Shown: positions 38,977 to 46,062 of the stretch, one piece after another | How positions within the stretch are numbered: position 1 is the first letter of the stretch | How the letters are laid out: every line of letters starts with the position of its first letter | Assembly (NCBI RefSeq): GCF_018130215.1 | Contig: NZ_JAFCKQ010000008.1 | Span: 62,001 to 126,000 of the forward strand | Length of the DNA stretch: 64,000 nucleotides | Direction: 5' to 3' | DNA from: Bradyrhizobium jicamae | GTDB taxonomy: Bacteria > Pseudomonadota > Alphaproteobacteria > Rhizobiales > Xanthobacteraceae | Program-made: the position numbers and the translations under genes | The notes under the pieces: model-generated | The model's database searches: none | Told to the model about the DNA's origin: nothing | The model's input: only the letters and a program-made list of their open reading frames with translations

Positions 38977-39468
38977 CTACCTGTATTCTGCCCCATATTT
39001 GAGAGCGACTGCGTTGATCTGCTCCCGCGTCAGTTCCTTTCGCGGTTCGCCCGGTCGACTGCAGGTTTCGCGGAAGAAACCATCGAGGCCCGGGGGCGCC
39101 ATGACCCACAGCAGAACCAATTCCTGATCTGGACTACTGAAACCATGCCAAGTGTTCTTGGGTATGAAAATCGTTCCTCCTCTTTCGCAAGAGTGAGGCA
39201 CATCATTTAGTGTGACCGTGCCACTGCCTTCTAGAACGTAGAAAGCTTCGTCCCTGTCGAGGTGTCGGTGCACCGGAATGCCCGAGCCCTTGGGTAGCTG
39301 CTGTGTGCCCAGGCCAAGATTATTGGATCCCCTTACGGGGTCGACCTTGATGAAGATATTTCCGCCATCACGAAAATGGATCAGGTGTTGACCCTCTCTG
39401 GCAACAAGCACATAACCCTGCGGCATCGGATTGTGCGAATTCGTCTCGATCTCGTTGCTGTTCGGCAT
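38977..39468 (-). CDS. Cupin-domain protein
   Basis: 163 residues from ATG 39468, which has GGAG six bases upstream; longer in-frame ATGs exist to 39567. A single cupin barrel: motif one HRHLDRDEAFYVLEGSGTV (metal ligands H, H, E) and motif two GTIFIPKNTWHGFSSPDQEL (ligand H). The C-terminal tail ends ELTREQINAVALKYGAEYR. Cupins range from isomerases to dioxygenases, so no reaction is assigned. Confidence 0.8.
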   Translation of the reverse strand: MPNSNEIETNSHNPMPQGYVLVAREGQHLIHFRDGGNIFIKVDPVRGSNNLGLGTQQLPKGSGIPVHRHLDRDEAFYVLEGSGTVTLNDVPHSCERGGTIFIPKNTWHGFSSPDQELVLLWVMAPPGLDGFFRETCSRPGEPRKELTREQINAVALKYGAEYR

Positions 39469-39795
39469 CGCGCGCTCCATCGGCCGATATTCGACAATGA
39501 AAAACGCCACAATAGCAGAATGCTGCACTACGAGCGAAGCCCATGGCCAAAGACGGCTTTGGGTCACCAGCGGCGGTCCATGAGCGAAGATGATGTCGGT
39601 TTGGCGCCAACAACCGACATGTTCTGCAGCGAACGGACCATTCGATCTCTTGCAGTGCGGTCCAGCAGCGTTGCCGGAACGTCAAGTCCGAGCGATATGG
39701 CTGTCTTGAGTTTGATTGACAGTTCGCACTTGGTCGGAAGCTGGACCGACGGATCCAAGACTAATCCCCAAGGCGATCCAAAGGAACCGTCACCC

Positions 39796-39987
39796 TTAGC
39801 TTGAGGCCGTCCGGCTACCAGTCACGATCTTGCCACCAAGTTGATCAGTGATAGTGCGTTGCGAAAGTACGCTGCCAAACCGGTCAGGTCGGCGGCGTAG
39901 CGCCCGCCAGCCTTTCTCCTGATCGAGCCGCGTGGTGCCGCTCCAGCAATTGGTGTCTACCGCCACAGTTGGCTGCGGAGAGTACGC
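39796..39987 (-). pseudogene. Possible C-terminal remnant of an HWE-type histidine kinase
   Basis: The frame reads WRALRRRPDRFGSVLSQRTI followed by TDQLGGKIV, similar to the FGxxLIxxxxxxQLGGxV end of HWE/HisKA_2 kinases. It lacks everything upstream, including the H and N boxes, so if correct it is only the last 60 residues. It lies 20 bases beyond the LysR stop on the same strand. Weak call. Confidence 0.3.
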
Positions 39988-40007
39988 CATGAGAAACATC
40001 GCCGATC

Positions 40008-40916
40008 TCATCCAGTATGCCACGGCGGCGTGCCGCGGAATGCTTGTGCCAAAAAATCGACCATGACGCGCGCCTTGGCGCTGAGGTGGCGGCGGCTGGG
40101 ATAGACCGCCAGCACATCGATTTCAGGCATGCGATAGTCGGTCAACAGCGGCACCAGCCGTCTCCGTCGCAAATCCTCGCCCACAAGGAAGGCCGGCTGC
40201 CGGATAATGCCGAGTCCGGCCAATGCCGCTGCGCGGGCGGTATCGCCATTGTTGGTTCGCATAATGTGGTGCACCGCAACGATATGCTCCTTGCCTGCAT
40301 TGTCGAGCATTTGCCAATCATCCACCGAATCCGAATAAGTATACGCGATGCAGGCATGCTCCTTGAGATCCTCCGGACGCGCCGGTGTGCCGTGACGTGC
40401 GACATAGTCGGGAGAAGCACAAATCAGATGGCGCGTGGTCGCGAGCTTGCGGCTGACAAGGGCGGACGATCCGCCACGTGAGATGCGGACGGCCAGATCG
40501 TAGCCCTCTTCGACAAGGTCGACGACTCGATCCACCAGGCTGACATCCAGCTCGATATCCGGGTAGCGCGCGCAGAAGCGCGGCCACAGTGGGGCCAAAT
40601 GCAGAATGCCGAAGCTCAACGGCGCATTGACCCGCAGCCGTCCGCGCGGTTGGATCGCGGCCGTGGATGCAAGCGCCTCGGCCTCGGCCACGTCGTCGAG
40701 AATGGAAAGCGCCCGATCATACAGCATCTTTCCGGTCTCGGTCATCGACAGCCGCCGCGAGGTGCGGTTGAGAAGTCGGGCGCCGAGCGATTGCTCGAGT
40801 TCGTTGACATAACGGGTGACATTGGCCGGCGAGGTATCGAGCTTGTCCGCGGCGCGAGTAAAGCTGCCCTGGCCGACGACGGTTGCGAAAACCTCAAAAG
40901 CCCGCAAGCGGTCCAT
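40008..40916 (-). CDS. LysR-family transcriptional regulator
   Basis: 302 residues. N-terminal winged HTH MDRLRAFEVFATVVGQGSFT with RAADKLDTSPANVTRYVNEL, then a periplasmic-binding-like effector domain with SLVDRVVDLVEEGYDLAVRI. This is the CrgA/DmlR-like subgroup. It is divergent from the SDR gene 130 bases away with an inverted repeat between them, so it probably regulates the SDR-GST pair and itself. Confidence 0.92.
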   Translation of the reverse strand: MDRLRAFEVFATVVGQGSFTRAADKLDTSPANVTRYVNELEQSLGARLLNRTSRRLSMTETGKMLYDRALSILDDVAEAEALASTAAIQPRGRLRVNAPLSFGILHLAPLWPRFCARYPDIELDVSLVDRVVDLVEEGYDLAVRISRGGSSALVSRKLATTRHLICASPDYVARHGTPARPEDLKEHACIAYTYSDSVDDWQMLDNAGKEHIVAVHHIMRTNNGDTARAAALAGLGIIRQPAFLVGEDLRRRRLVPLLTDYRMPEIDVLAVYPSRRHLSAKARVMVDFLAQAFRGTPPWHTG

Positions 40917-40929
40917 GCTCTACCCGGTG

Positions 40930-40952
40930 ATCATTCATAAAAGCTGAATGAT
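40930..40952. promoter_or_regulatory. Inverted repeat, probable LysR operator
   Basis: Perfect arms ATCATTCA and TGAATGAT separated by seven bases, 14 bases upstream of the LysR start in the LysR/SDR divergent region. It contains a T-N11-A core as LysR operators do. Confidence 0.6.
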
Positions 40953-41047
40953 ATAACCAGTTTTCGTGCCTTCTTTCAATTCCTTGGCGGGTCTACTTAC
41001 CAGCTCATCAAGGCCGCGATTGGCGCAGCCCACCAAGGAGAACGGAC

Positions 41048-41827
41048 ATGACACAGCAGCAAACAGGGCGTCTTCACAACAAAGTAGCAATCGTTACCGG
41101 CGCGAGCTCGGGCATCGGCCGCGCCACCGCAAAGCTGTTCGCCGCCGAAGGCGCCAAGGTTATTGTCGGCGCACGGCGCGAAGCCGAGCTTGCGAGCCTC
41201 GTCGCCGAGATCAAGGCCAGTGGCGGTACGGCGGTGGCCCTCGGCGGCGACGTTCGCTCTGAGGCCTATGCCCGCGACCTCGTCGCGCTTGCCGTCAACA
41301 CCTTCGGCAAGCTCGACGTTGCCTTCAACAATGCCGGCACCCTGGGCGAAGGTGGCCCCTCAACCGGCGTTTCCGAGGCTGGCTGGAACGATGCAATCGC
41401 CATCAATCTCACCGGCTCGTTTCTCGGCGCAAAGCATCAGATTGCCGAGATGGTCAAGCATGGCGGCGGGTCCGTCATCTTCACCTCGACCTTTGTCGGC
41501 CACAGCTCGTCGTTTCCCGGCGTCGCCGCCTATGCCGCGAGCAAGTCGGGCCTGATCGGGCTGACGCAAACCCTGGCCGCCGAGTTCGGTCCGCAGAATA
41601 TCAGAGTGAACGCGATCCTGCCCGGTGCAATTGAAACCGACATGTACCGGGAGATGAACGATACTCCTGACAAAGCCGCATTCATCACCAACCTTCATGC
41701 GCTGAAACGCTTGGGGCGTCCGGAGGAGGTCGCGCGATCGGTCCTCTATCTGGCGTCCGACGATTCCGCCTTCGTCACCGGGACCGCGTCACTGATTGAT
41801 GGTGGCCTCTCGATCACCCGCACCTGA
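41048..41827 (+). CDS. Short-chain dehydrogenase/reductase
   Basis: 259-residue classical SDR. Cofactor motif VTGASSGIGRATAKLFAAEG, NNAG at NNAGTLGEGG, active-site Ser then YAASKSGLIGLTQ (Tyr, Lys), and C-terminal SFVTGTASLIDGG-like end (AFVTGTASLIDGGLS). GGAG ribosome-binding site upstream. Likely NAD(P)-dependent alcohol or ketone reductase; substrate unknown. Same direction as the GST gene 36 bases downstream and divergent from LysR. Confidence 0.9.
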   Translation: MTQQQTGRLHNKVAIVTGASSGIGRATAKLFAAEGAKVIVGARREAELASLVAEIKASGGTAVALGGDVRSEAYARDLVALAVNTFGKLDVAFNNAGTLGEGGPSTGVSEAGWNDAIAINLTGSFLGAKHQIAEMVKHGGGSVIFTSTFVGHSSSFPGVAAYAASKSGLIGLTQTLAAEFGPQNIRVNAILPGAIETDMYREMNDTPDKAAFITNLHALKRLGRPEEVARSVLYLASDDSAFVTGTASLIDGGLSITRT

Positions 41828-41863
41828 ACAGGCGACAGCCGGACACGCATTGAGGAGGCCGAG

Positions 41864-42814
41864 ATGGGATTACTGATCGATGGTGGGTGGCACGACGTCT
41901 GGTACGACACCGGATCGACGCGAGGCCGCTTCGTGCGCAAGGAATCGGCCTTCCGCAACTGGATCACTGCCGACGGCCGCGGCACGGGCGGCTTCAAGGC
42001 CGAAGCCGGTCGCTACCATCTCTACGTCAGCCTCGCCTGTCCGTGGGCACACCGCACGCTGATTATGCGCGCGCTGAAGGGCCTTGAGAACATGATCACC
42101 GTCTCGGTGGTGCATTGGTTGATGCTCGAGAAAGGCTGGACCTTTGCCGACGGCCCGGGCGTAGTCCCCGATACCGTGAACCGCGCTGACTTCCTGTATC
42201 AGATCTATCAGGAGGCCGATCCGCGCTACACCGGCCGCGTCACGGTTCCCGTGCTTTGGGACAAGCGCACTCGCGCGATCGTCAGCAACGAATCATCCGA
42301 GATCATTCGCATGCTGAACTCGGCCTTCGACGCGATCGGCGCGAAGCCCGGAGACTACTACCCGGAAGTCTTGCGCGGCGACATCGACACGGTCAACGCG
42401 CGCATCTACGACACGCTGAACAACGGCGTCTACAAGGCCGGCTTCGCGACCACGCAGGCCGCGTATGAGGAAGCCGTCGCTCCGCTGTTCGATACGCTCG
42501 ACTGGCTGGAGAACCGAATCGCCGACCGCAGGTTTTTGTTCGGCGACCATCTCACGGAAGCCGACATCCGCCTGTTCACGACGCTGATCCGCTTCGACGC
42601 GGTTTATGCCGGACATTTCAAATGCAATATCCGCCGGATCGTCGACTATCCCAGTCTGTCGTCGTACACGCGCGACATCTATCAATGGCCCGGAATCGCC
42701 GCGACGGTGAATTTCGAGCATATCAAGCGACATTACTACGAGAGCCATCGCTCGATCAACCCGACCGGAATCGTCCCGGCCGGACCTCGGCTCGACTTCA
42801 CAACTACGGTGTAA
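41864..42814 (+). CDS. Xi-class glutathione transferase (glutathionyl-hydroquinone reductase-like)
   Basis: 316 residues, matching the Xi-class GST family (YqjG/PcpF). Catalytic cysteine in SLACPWAHRTLIMRALKG, and the family pattern VVHWLMLEKGWTFADGPG and SNESSEIIRMLNSAFD, then the all-helical C-terminal domain with LTEADIRLFTTLIRFDAVY. These enzymes reduce glutathionyl-hydroquinones. AGGAGG precedes the ATG. Pairs with the upstream SDR. Confidence 0.9.
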   Translation: MGLLIDGGWHDVWYDTGSTRGRFVRKESAFRNWITADGRGTGGFKAEAGRYHLYVSLACPWAHRTLIMRALKGLENMITVSVVHWLMLEKGWTFADGPGVVPDTVNRADFLYQIYQEADPRYTGRVTVPVLWDKRTRAIVSNESSEIIRMLNSAFDAIGAKPGDYYPEVLRGDIDTVNARIYDTLNNGVYKAGFATTQAAYEEAVAPLFDTLDWLENRIADRRFLFGDHLTEADIRLFTTLIRFDAVYAGHFKCNIRRIVDYPSLSSYTRDIYQWPGIAATVNFEHIKRHYYESHRSINPTGIVPAGPRLDFTTTV

Positions 42815-43287
42815 GCTCGAACCGCCGATTGCGCGGCCGCAGCCAACATAACTCGGACAGGGCCGTCGTGAGGAACGGGATATGCAGTCGGCCTGCTGCT
42901 CCGGAAACTGAATTTCCCATCTCCATCTGTCGAGAACCTGGCCCTCATCGCTAAGCCACCAGCTCTCGAGCTGCTGGACGTCGTAGTCACTGTCGCCGTC
43001 AGAATGCTGGTGCGATCACGCGAAACCGCTGCCGCAGCATCGGCATGATCGCTGCCCTGATTGCAGCAACTTTGTCGACTCTGGGTCACGCCTGGAAGAG
43101 GTCCGGTTGAGCATGTCAAGTCCGCTTCGCCCGGCGGCTGAGGTTCTAAGCCGATTTACCGGCGATCGGTTACGTTCCTCTGCAACTCCACCGATCGCTC
43201 GCTATCGCGGAGGGACCCGAACTGCTACGACTACGCTCGTTCTCTCACCATGAGCGAGAGGCAGGCGCAGCTGAACAGGAGAGCACC
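42815..43287. other. Intergenic region with no gene seen
   Basis: About 470 bases. A minus-strand frame 42736-43119 is open but low complexity (serine/threonine runs) and overlaps the GST gene. A near-FixK site at 43107-43119 has only five spacer bases. Nothing else stands out. Confidence 0.4.
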
Positions 43288-43674
43288 ATGACGATCTACA
43301 TTTCGCAAGGGCGTTACACTGCAACAGCGGTTCGCGCAATGACCACAAAGCCAGAAGATCGTTCCGAAGCGATTGCCGAGTTGCTCGCAGCTGTCGGCGG
43401 TCGTCTAATCGGTTGGTATCTTACGTTAGGACGATACGATTGGCTGATAATAGCCGAAGCGCCTGACGAACGTACTCTGGTCTCCATAGTACTTGCCGCA
43501 GCAGCTGGCGGAAGCCTGTCAGATATAACCACGACCGTTGCTCTCTCAGCCCAGGACACAGTGAAGGCTTTCGGCAAGGCGGGCGAGCTTGCGATGAAGT
43601 TCAGGTCGGCCGGAACGGACTACTACGGGGTGCCGGTCGAATCGGCTGGCGAGATCACAACCGAACCAAAGTAG
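43288..43674 (+). CDS. GYD-domain protein
   Basis: 128-residue protein of the GYD family: ISQGRYTATAVRAMTTKPED, then YLTLGRYDWLIIAEAPDE with the G(R)YD signature, then a helix and ALSAQDTVKAFGKAGELA. Dimeric alpha/beta ferredoxin-like fold of unknown function. ATG follows AGGAGA. A recognisable promoter is not seen. Confidence 0.82.
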   Translation: MTIYISQGRYTATAVRAMTTKPEDRSEAIAELLAAVGGRLIGWYLTLGRYDWLIIAEAPDERTLVSIVLAAAAGGSLSDITTTVALSAQDTVKAFGKAGELAMKFRSAGTDYYGVPVESAGEITTEPK

Positions 43675-43878
43675 AGAAGAGCGTTCGGCGAGTTGTGTTT
43701 AGGACTAGTATCCGCTCGACGGTGCGCGGGCAGCGGTTCGGGAAAGAACAGCCCTGCTATGCGGATATTTTCGCCTAGCAAGCTCGTGTCGGCCAGCGCC
43801 ACCATTGCCTCTCTCTGCGTCGCCGCATCGACCGCCTTTTAACCGCGACTTTTGATGCCGTTTCGATGTCGCAATTAG

Positions 43879-44154
43879 CTCAAAAGGGGACGCGCCGGGC
43901 TTGCCGACTTCAACCGGCCGCGTGCGGTCGCTGTCGGCTTGGGATGCGAGGTCGCCTATGCGAGCCGGACCGTGTACGCGAAGGGCGTCGACCTGGACGA
44001 TGTCGAGGCCGCCGATCCGATCGGTCCCGGCTGTCGCGCCTGCGAGCGGACCGATTGCGGGCACCGCGCACTCCCCCCAATAGGTCGAAGGCTCGACGCC
44101 GGAGCGGCCGAACGCGGTCTCGTGCGTTATCGGATCGAGGCCGGGCCCGGCTGA
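43879..44154 (+). pseudogene. C-terminal fragment of an XRE/DUF2083-type regulator
   Basis: A frame beginning after TAG 43876 reads LADFNRPRAVAVGLGCEVAY, then PIGPGCRACERTDCGHRALP and ends RLVRYRI-like (GLVRYRIEAGPG). This is the conserved Cys-rich tail of XRE-family short-chain-fatty-acyl regulators with an IrrE-like/DUF2083 domain. The HTH and metalloprotease-like parts are missing and no start codon precedes it, so about 90 of some 470 residues survive. It sits immediately before the hemerythrin promoter. Confidence 0.7.
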
Positions 44155-44188
44155 GGGCACACTTGGCGCCGATTTAAGAGCCATCTGG

Positions 44189-44202
44189 TTGACCTATCGC
44201 AA
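44189..44202. promoter_or_regulatory. FixK/FNR-type box upstream of hemerythrin gene
   Basis: TTGACCTATCGCAA, matching TTG(A/C)-N8-(T/G)CAA with a GCAA half. Its centre lies about 57 bases upstream of the hemerythrin ATG. Confidence 0.55.
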
Positions 44203-44251
44203 TGTCCCGCGACGCGATCTCTGCGATCAATCTGTCGTCAGGGAGAGCGCA

Positions 44252-44824
44252 ATGGTCATTGATATCTTGCGTCAAGAGCATCGCAACATCGAAATGTTGC
44301 TCCGGGTCCTTGAGCGGGAGCTAGGCGTCTTCGCTCGCGGAGAGCGTCCCGACTACGAGGTCGTCCATGCGGTGATCGCTTATTTCAAGGTCTATCCCGA
44401 TGCCTGCCACCATCCGCTCGAGGACGTCGTATTAGAAAAGCTGAAGGTGCGCGATTCCGTCGCGGCCGCAAGGATCGGCGATCTCGCGGCCGATCATCGG
44501 AGAGGCGCCAACCGTTTGCGCCGGGTCGCGCTTGCAATCGAAGGTGTGCTGGCCGATCAGGAACTCCTTCGGCAAACCGTCAATGACATCATTCGGGACT
44601 TCATCGAGCAGGAACGGTGTCATATGGCCAAGGAAGAGCATGATTTCTTTCCGGCCGCGCTCAAGGCGCTACGCCCTCAGGACTGGGCGGAGATTGTAGC
44701 AAGATTGTCTGATCAGCGAGATCCGGTTTTCAGCGAGGTTGTCGAAGAGAAGTTCGAGGTCGTACGGCGACACATCTTGCAGCTCGAGCAGGAAGCGGAT
44801 GCGGACCGATTGGCACACTGCTAG
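44252..44824 (+). CDS. Hemerythrin HHE-domain protein
   Basis: 190 residues from ATG 44252 with GGGAGA upstream. Hemerythrin-like four-helix bundle: DILRQEHRNIEMLLRVLERE, ACHHPLEDVVLEKL, LAADHRRGANRL and CHMAKEEHDFFPAAL give the di-iron His and Glu ligands. Probably binds O2 or NO, or shields iron, under microaerobic conditions, as suggested by the FixK box. Followed by a DUF6455-like gene. Confidence 0.88.
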   Translation: MVIDILRQEHRNIEMLLRVLERELGVFARGERPDYEVVHAVIAYFKVYPDACHHPLEDVVLEKLKVRDSVAAARIGDLAADHRRGANRLRRVALAIEGVLADQELLRQTVNDIIRDFIEQERCHMAKEEHDFFPAALKALRPQDWAEIVARLSDQRDPVFSEVVEEKFEVVRRHILQLEQEADADRLAHC

Positions 44825-44963
44825 TTCTGCATTCTGACGGAGACGAAATGGTCGCGGCGACGACGCCGGCTTAGTCTCGCACAGAGCCGACTGCGCACTT
44901 GTTTCTTGAGGAGGCCGCCGCGCCTGAGCTGCCGGCCACAATTCACCGAGAACGGAGGGTGCT

Positions 44964-45380
44964 ATGACGATAACCCGGCGCGACCCTTTTCCCTTTGTCA
45001 CGAAAGCCATCAATTTGTTTGGCGACTGGCTCAAACAGCGCCGGGAGTTGCACGAGCTGATGGAGTACGACGAGGAATTCGGGACGTTGGAGCCTGTTGC
45101 CCGCGAGCTCAACGTGGCGCCTGCCGATCTTGATAGCCTGGTGCGGCAAGGTCCGCAGGGCGCAAACGAGTTGCCGTCCATGCTCGCGGCACTGGACATC
45201 GACGAAGCGGCCTTGCGGCGCGTGGAGCCGGCCTTATTGCGCGACATGGAACGTGTCTGTTCGTTCTGTGCGCACAAGCGCCGGTGCGATCAGGAGCTAG
45301 CGGCCCATACTACGGCGGCGAACTATGTAGAGTACTGCGAAAACGCGGATACCATCGACGCGTTGAGGCTGAGGAGTTGA
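44964..45380 (+). CDS. DUF6455-like protein, copy 1
   Basis: 138-residue soluble protein. A helical N-terminal half (LKQRRELHELMEYDEEFGTL), then a region resembling a helix-turn-helix, and a C-terminal cysteine cluster RVCSFCAHKRRCDQELA followed by YVEYCENADTIDAL, which could bind a metal or iron-sulfur cluster. It matches the small family often near hemerythrin and cbb3 genes and is paralogous to the gene at 53787. GGAGG precedes the ATG. Function unknown. Confidence 0.7.
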   Translation: MTITRRDPFPFVTKAINLFGDWLKQRRELHELMEYDEEFGTLEPVARELNVAPADLDSLVRQGPQGANELPSMLAALDIDEAALRRVEPALLRDMERVCSFCAHKRRCDQELAAHTTAANYVEYCENADTIDALRLRS

Positions 45381-45419
45381 AGATCACTGGGCTGAAACGA
45401 TTGGCGCGAATCGAGCAGA

Positions 45420-45433
45420 TTGAGCCAGGTCAA
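45420..45433. promoter_or_regulatory. FixK/FNR-type box
   Basis: TTGAGCCAGGTCAA, TTGA-N6-TCAA. Centre about 66 bases upstream of the ATG at 45492. The same 14 bases recur at 62829. Confidence 0.6.
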
Positions 45434-45491
45434 TCGTTCTGGTGATCGACCGTGCGATGCTCGGCTTCACCCATCAGAGGCGATCCGCCGC

Positions 45492-45737
45492 ATGCGTCGA
45501 GCATTCATCTCATTGCTTCGCCAGCTCACGCTGCTGGGCTGGCGTGATATCTCCTCAGCGCCGTTCGACTGCACGATCGAGCTCGCCGTGATCAACGCCA
45601 CACAGCACAGGCTGGGCTTCCCGTGCCTCCGCCATGGCGACAGCTGGTTCGATGCCACGACCATGCGGCCACTTGCCGTATCGCCGACACACTGGCGCTA
45701 CTGGCAGCCCGAAGTACTTCCGATGAGCTGCTGCTGA
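45492..45737 (+). CDS. Small protein of the W-x-APFD family, copy 1
   Basis: 81 residues from ATG 45492; an earlier TTG at 45420 would run through the FixK box. Conserved pattern: LGWRDISSAPFDCTIELAVI, LGFPCLRHGDSW and SPTHWRYWQPE, shared with the gene at 56697. The arrangement W..I..APFD..(L)ELAVI...FPC.R...W...PTHWR.W suggests a small beta-rich domain. Function unknown. Confidence 0.6.
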   Translation: MRRAFISLLRQLTLLGWRDISSAPFDCTIELAVINATQHRLGFPCLRHGDSWFDATTMRPLAVSPTHWRYWQPEVLPMSCC

Positions 45738-45739
45738 CG

Positions 45740-45913
45740 ATGGCGCGGCCCGCCTCCATCAGCCGGCTGCTTACCGTCCTGCTGCTGCGATCTCGGCGGC
45801 CCAAATCGCATCAAGGGACCGACTGGACGTTGGTGCTGGCGCTGGCTTGCACGGCGCTGACCATCGCTTCCGCGGTGGCACTCGTTCACTACCACCTTTT
45901 GAATCAACTGTGA
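45740..45913 (+). CDS. Small single-span membrane protein
   Basis: 57 residues: a basic N-terminal half (RLLTVLLLRSRRPKSHQG) and one membrane helix (LVLALACTALTIASAVALVH). Starts two bases after the preceding stop, so it is coupled to that gene; its last ten bases overlap fixS tail to tail. Function unknown. Confidence 0.5.
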   Translation: MARPASISRLLTVLLLRSRRPKSHQGTDWTLVLALACTALTIASAVALVHYHLLNQL

Positions 45914-46062
45914 TCGTTCGCCGGCTCGTCGTCGGCAATCGCGCGCCAAGCAGCACCGTCGAGGTCGTCGTACTGGCCGCTCCTCAGCGACCAGAGAAAG
46001 GCCAGCAGGCCGACAAAGCCGAGCGCGAGCGCCAGCGGAACCAGATAGACCAGCACCTCCAT
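45904..46062 (-). CDS. fixS: cbb3 oxidase maturation protein FixS/CcoS
   Basis: 52-residue single-span protein: EVLVYLVPLALALGFVGLLA then FLWSLRSGQYDDLDGAAWRA, the FixS/CcoS signature (SGQYDDLDG). Needed to complete cofactor insertion into cbb3 oxidase. Its ATG shares a base with the fixI stop (TGATG). Last gene of fixGHIS. Confidence 0.92.
   Translation of the reverse strand: MEVLVYLVPLALALGFVGLLAFLWSLRSGQYDDLDGAAWRAIADDEPANDHS

Noticed and set aside
43107..43119. TTGA-N5-TCAA sequence upstream of the GYD gene
   Set aside because: Spacer is one base short for a FixK/FNR box, and it lies far (about 170 bases) from the start.
42736..43119. 127-codon minus-strand frame after the GST gene
   Set aside because: Overlaps the GST end, low complexity, no ribosome-binding site.
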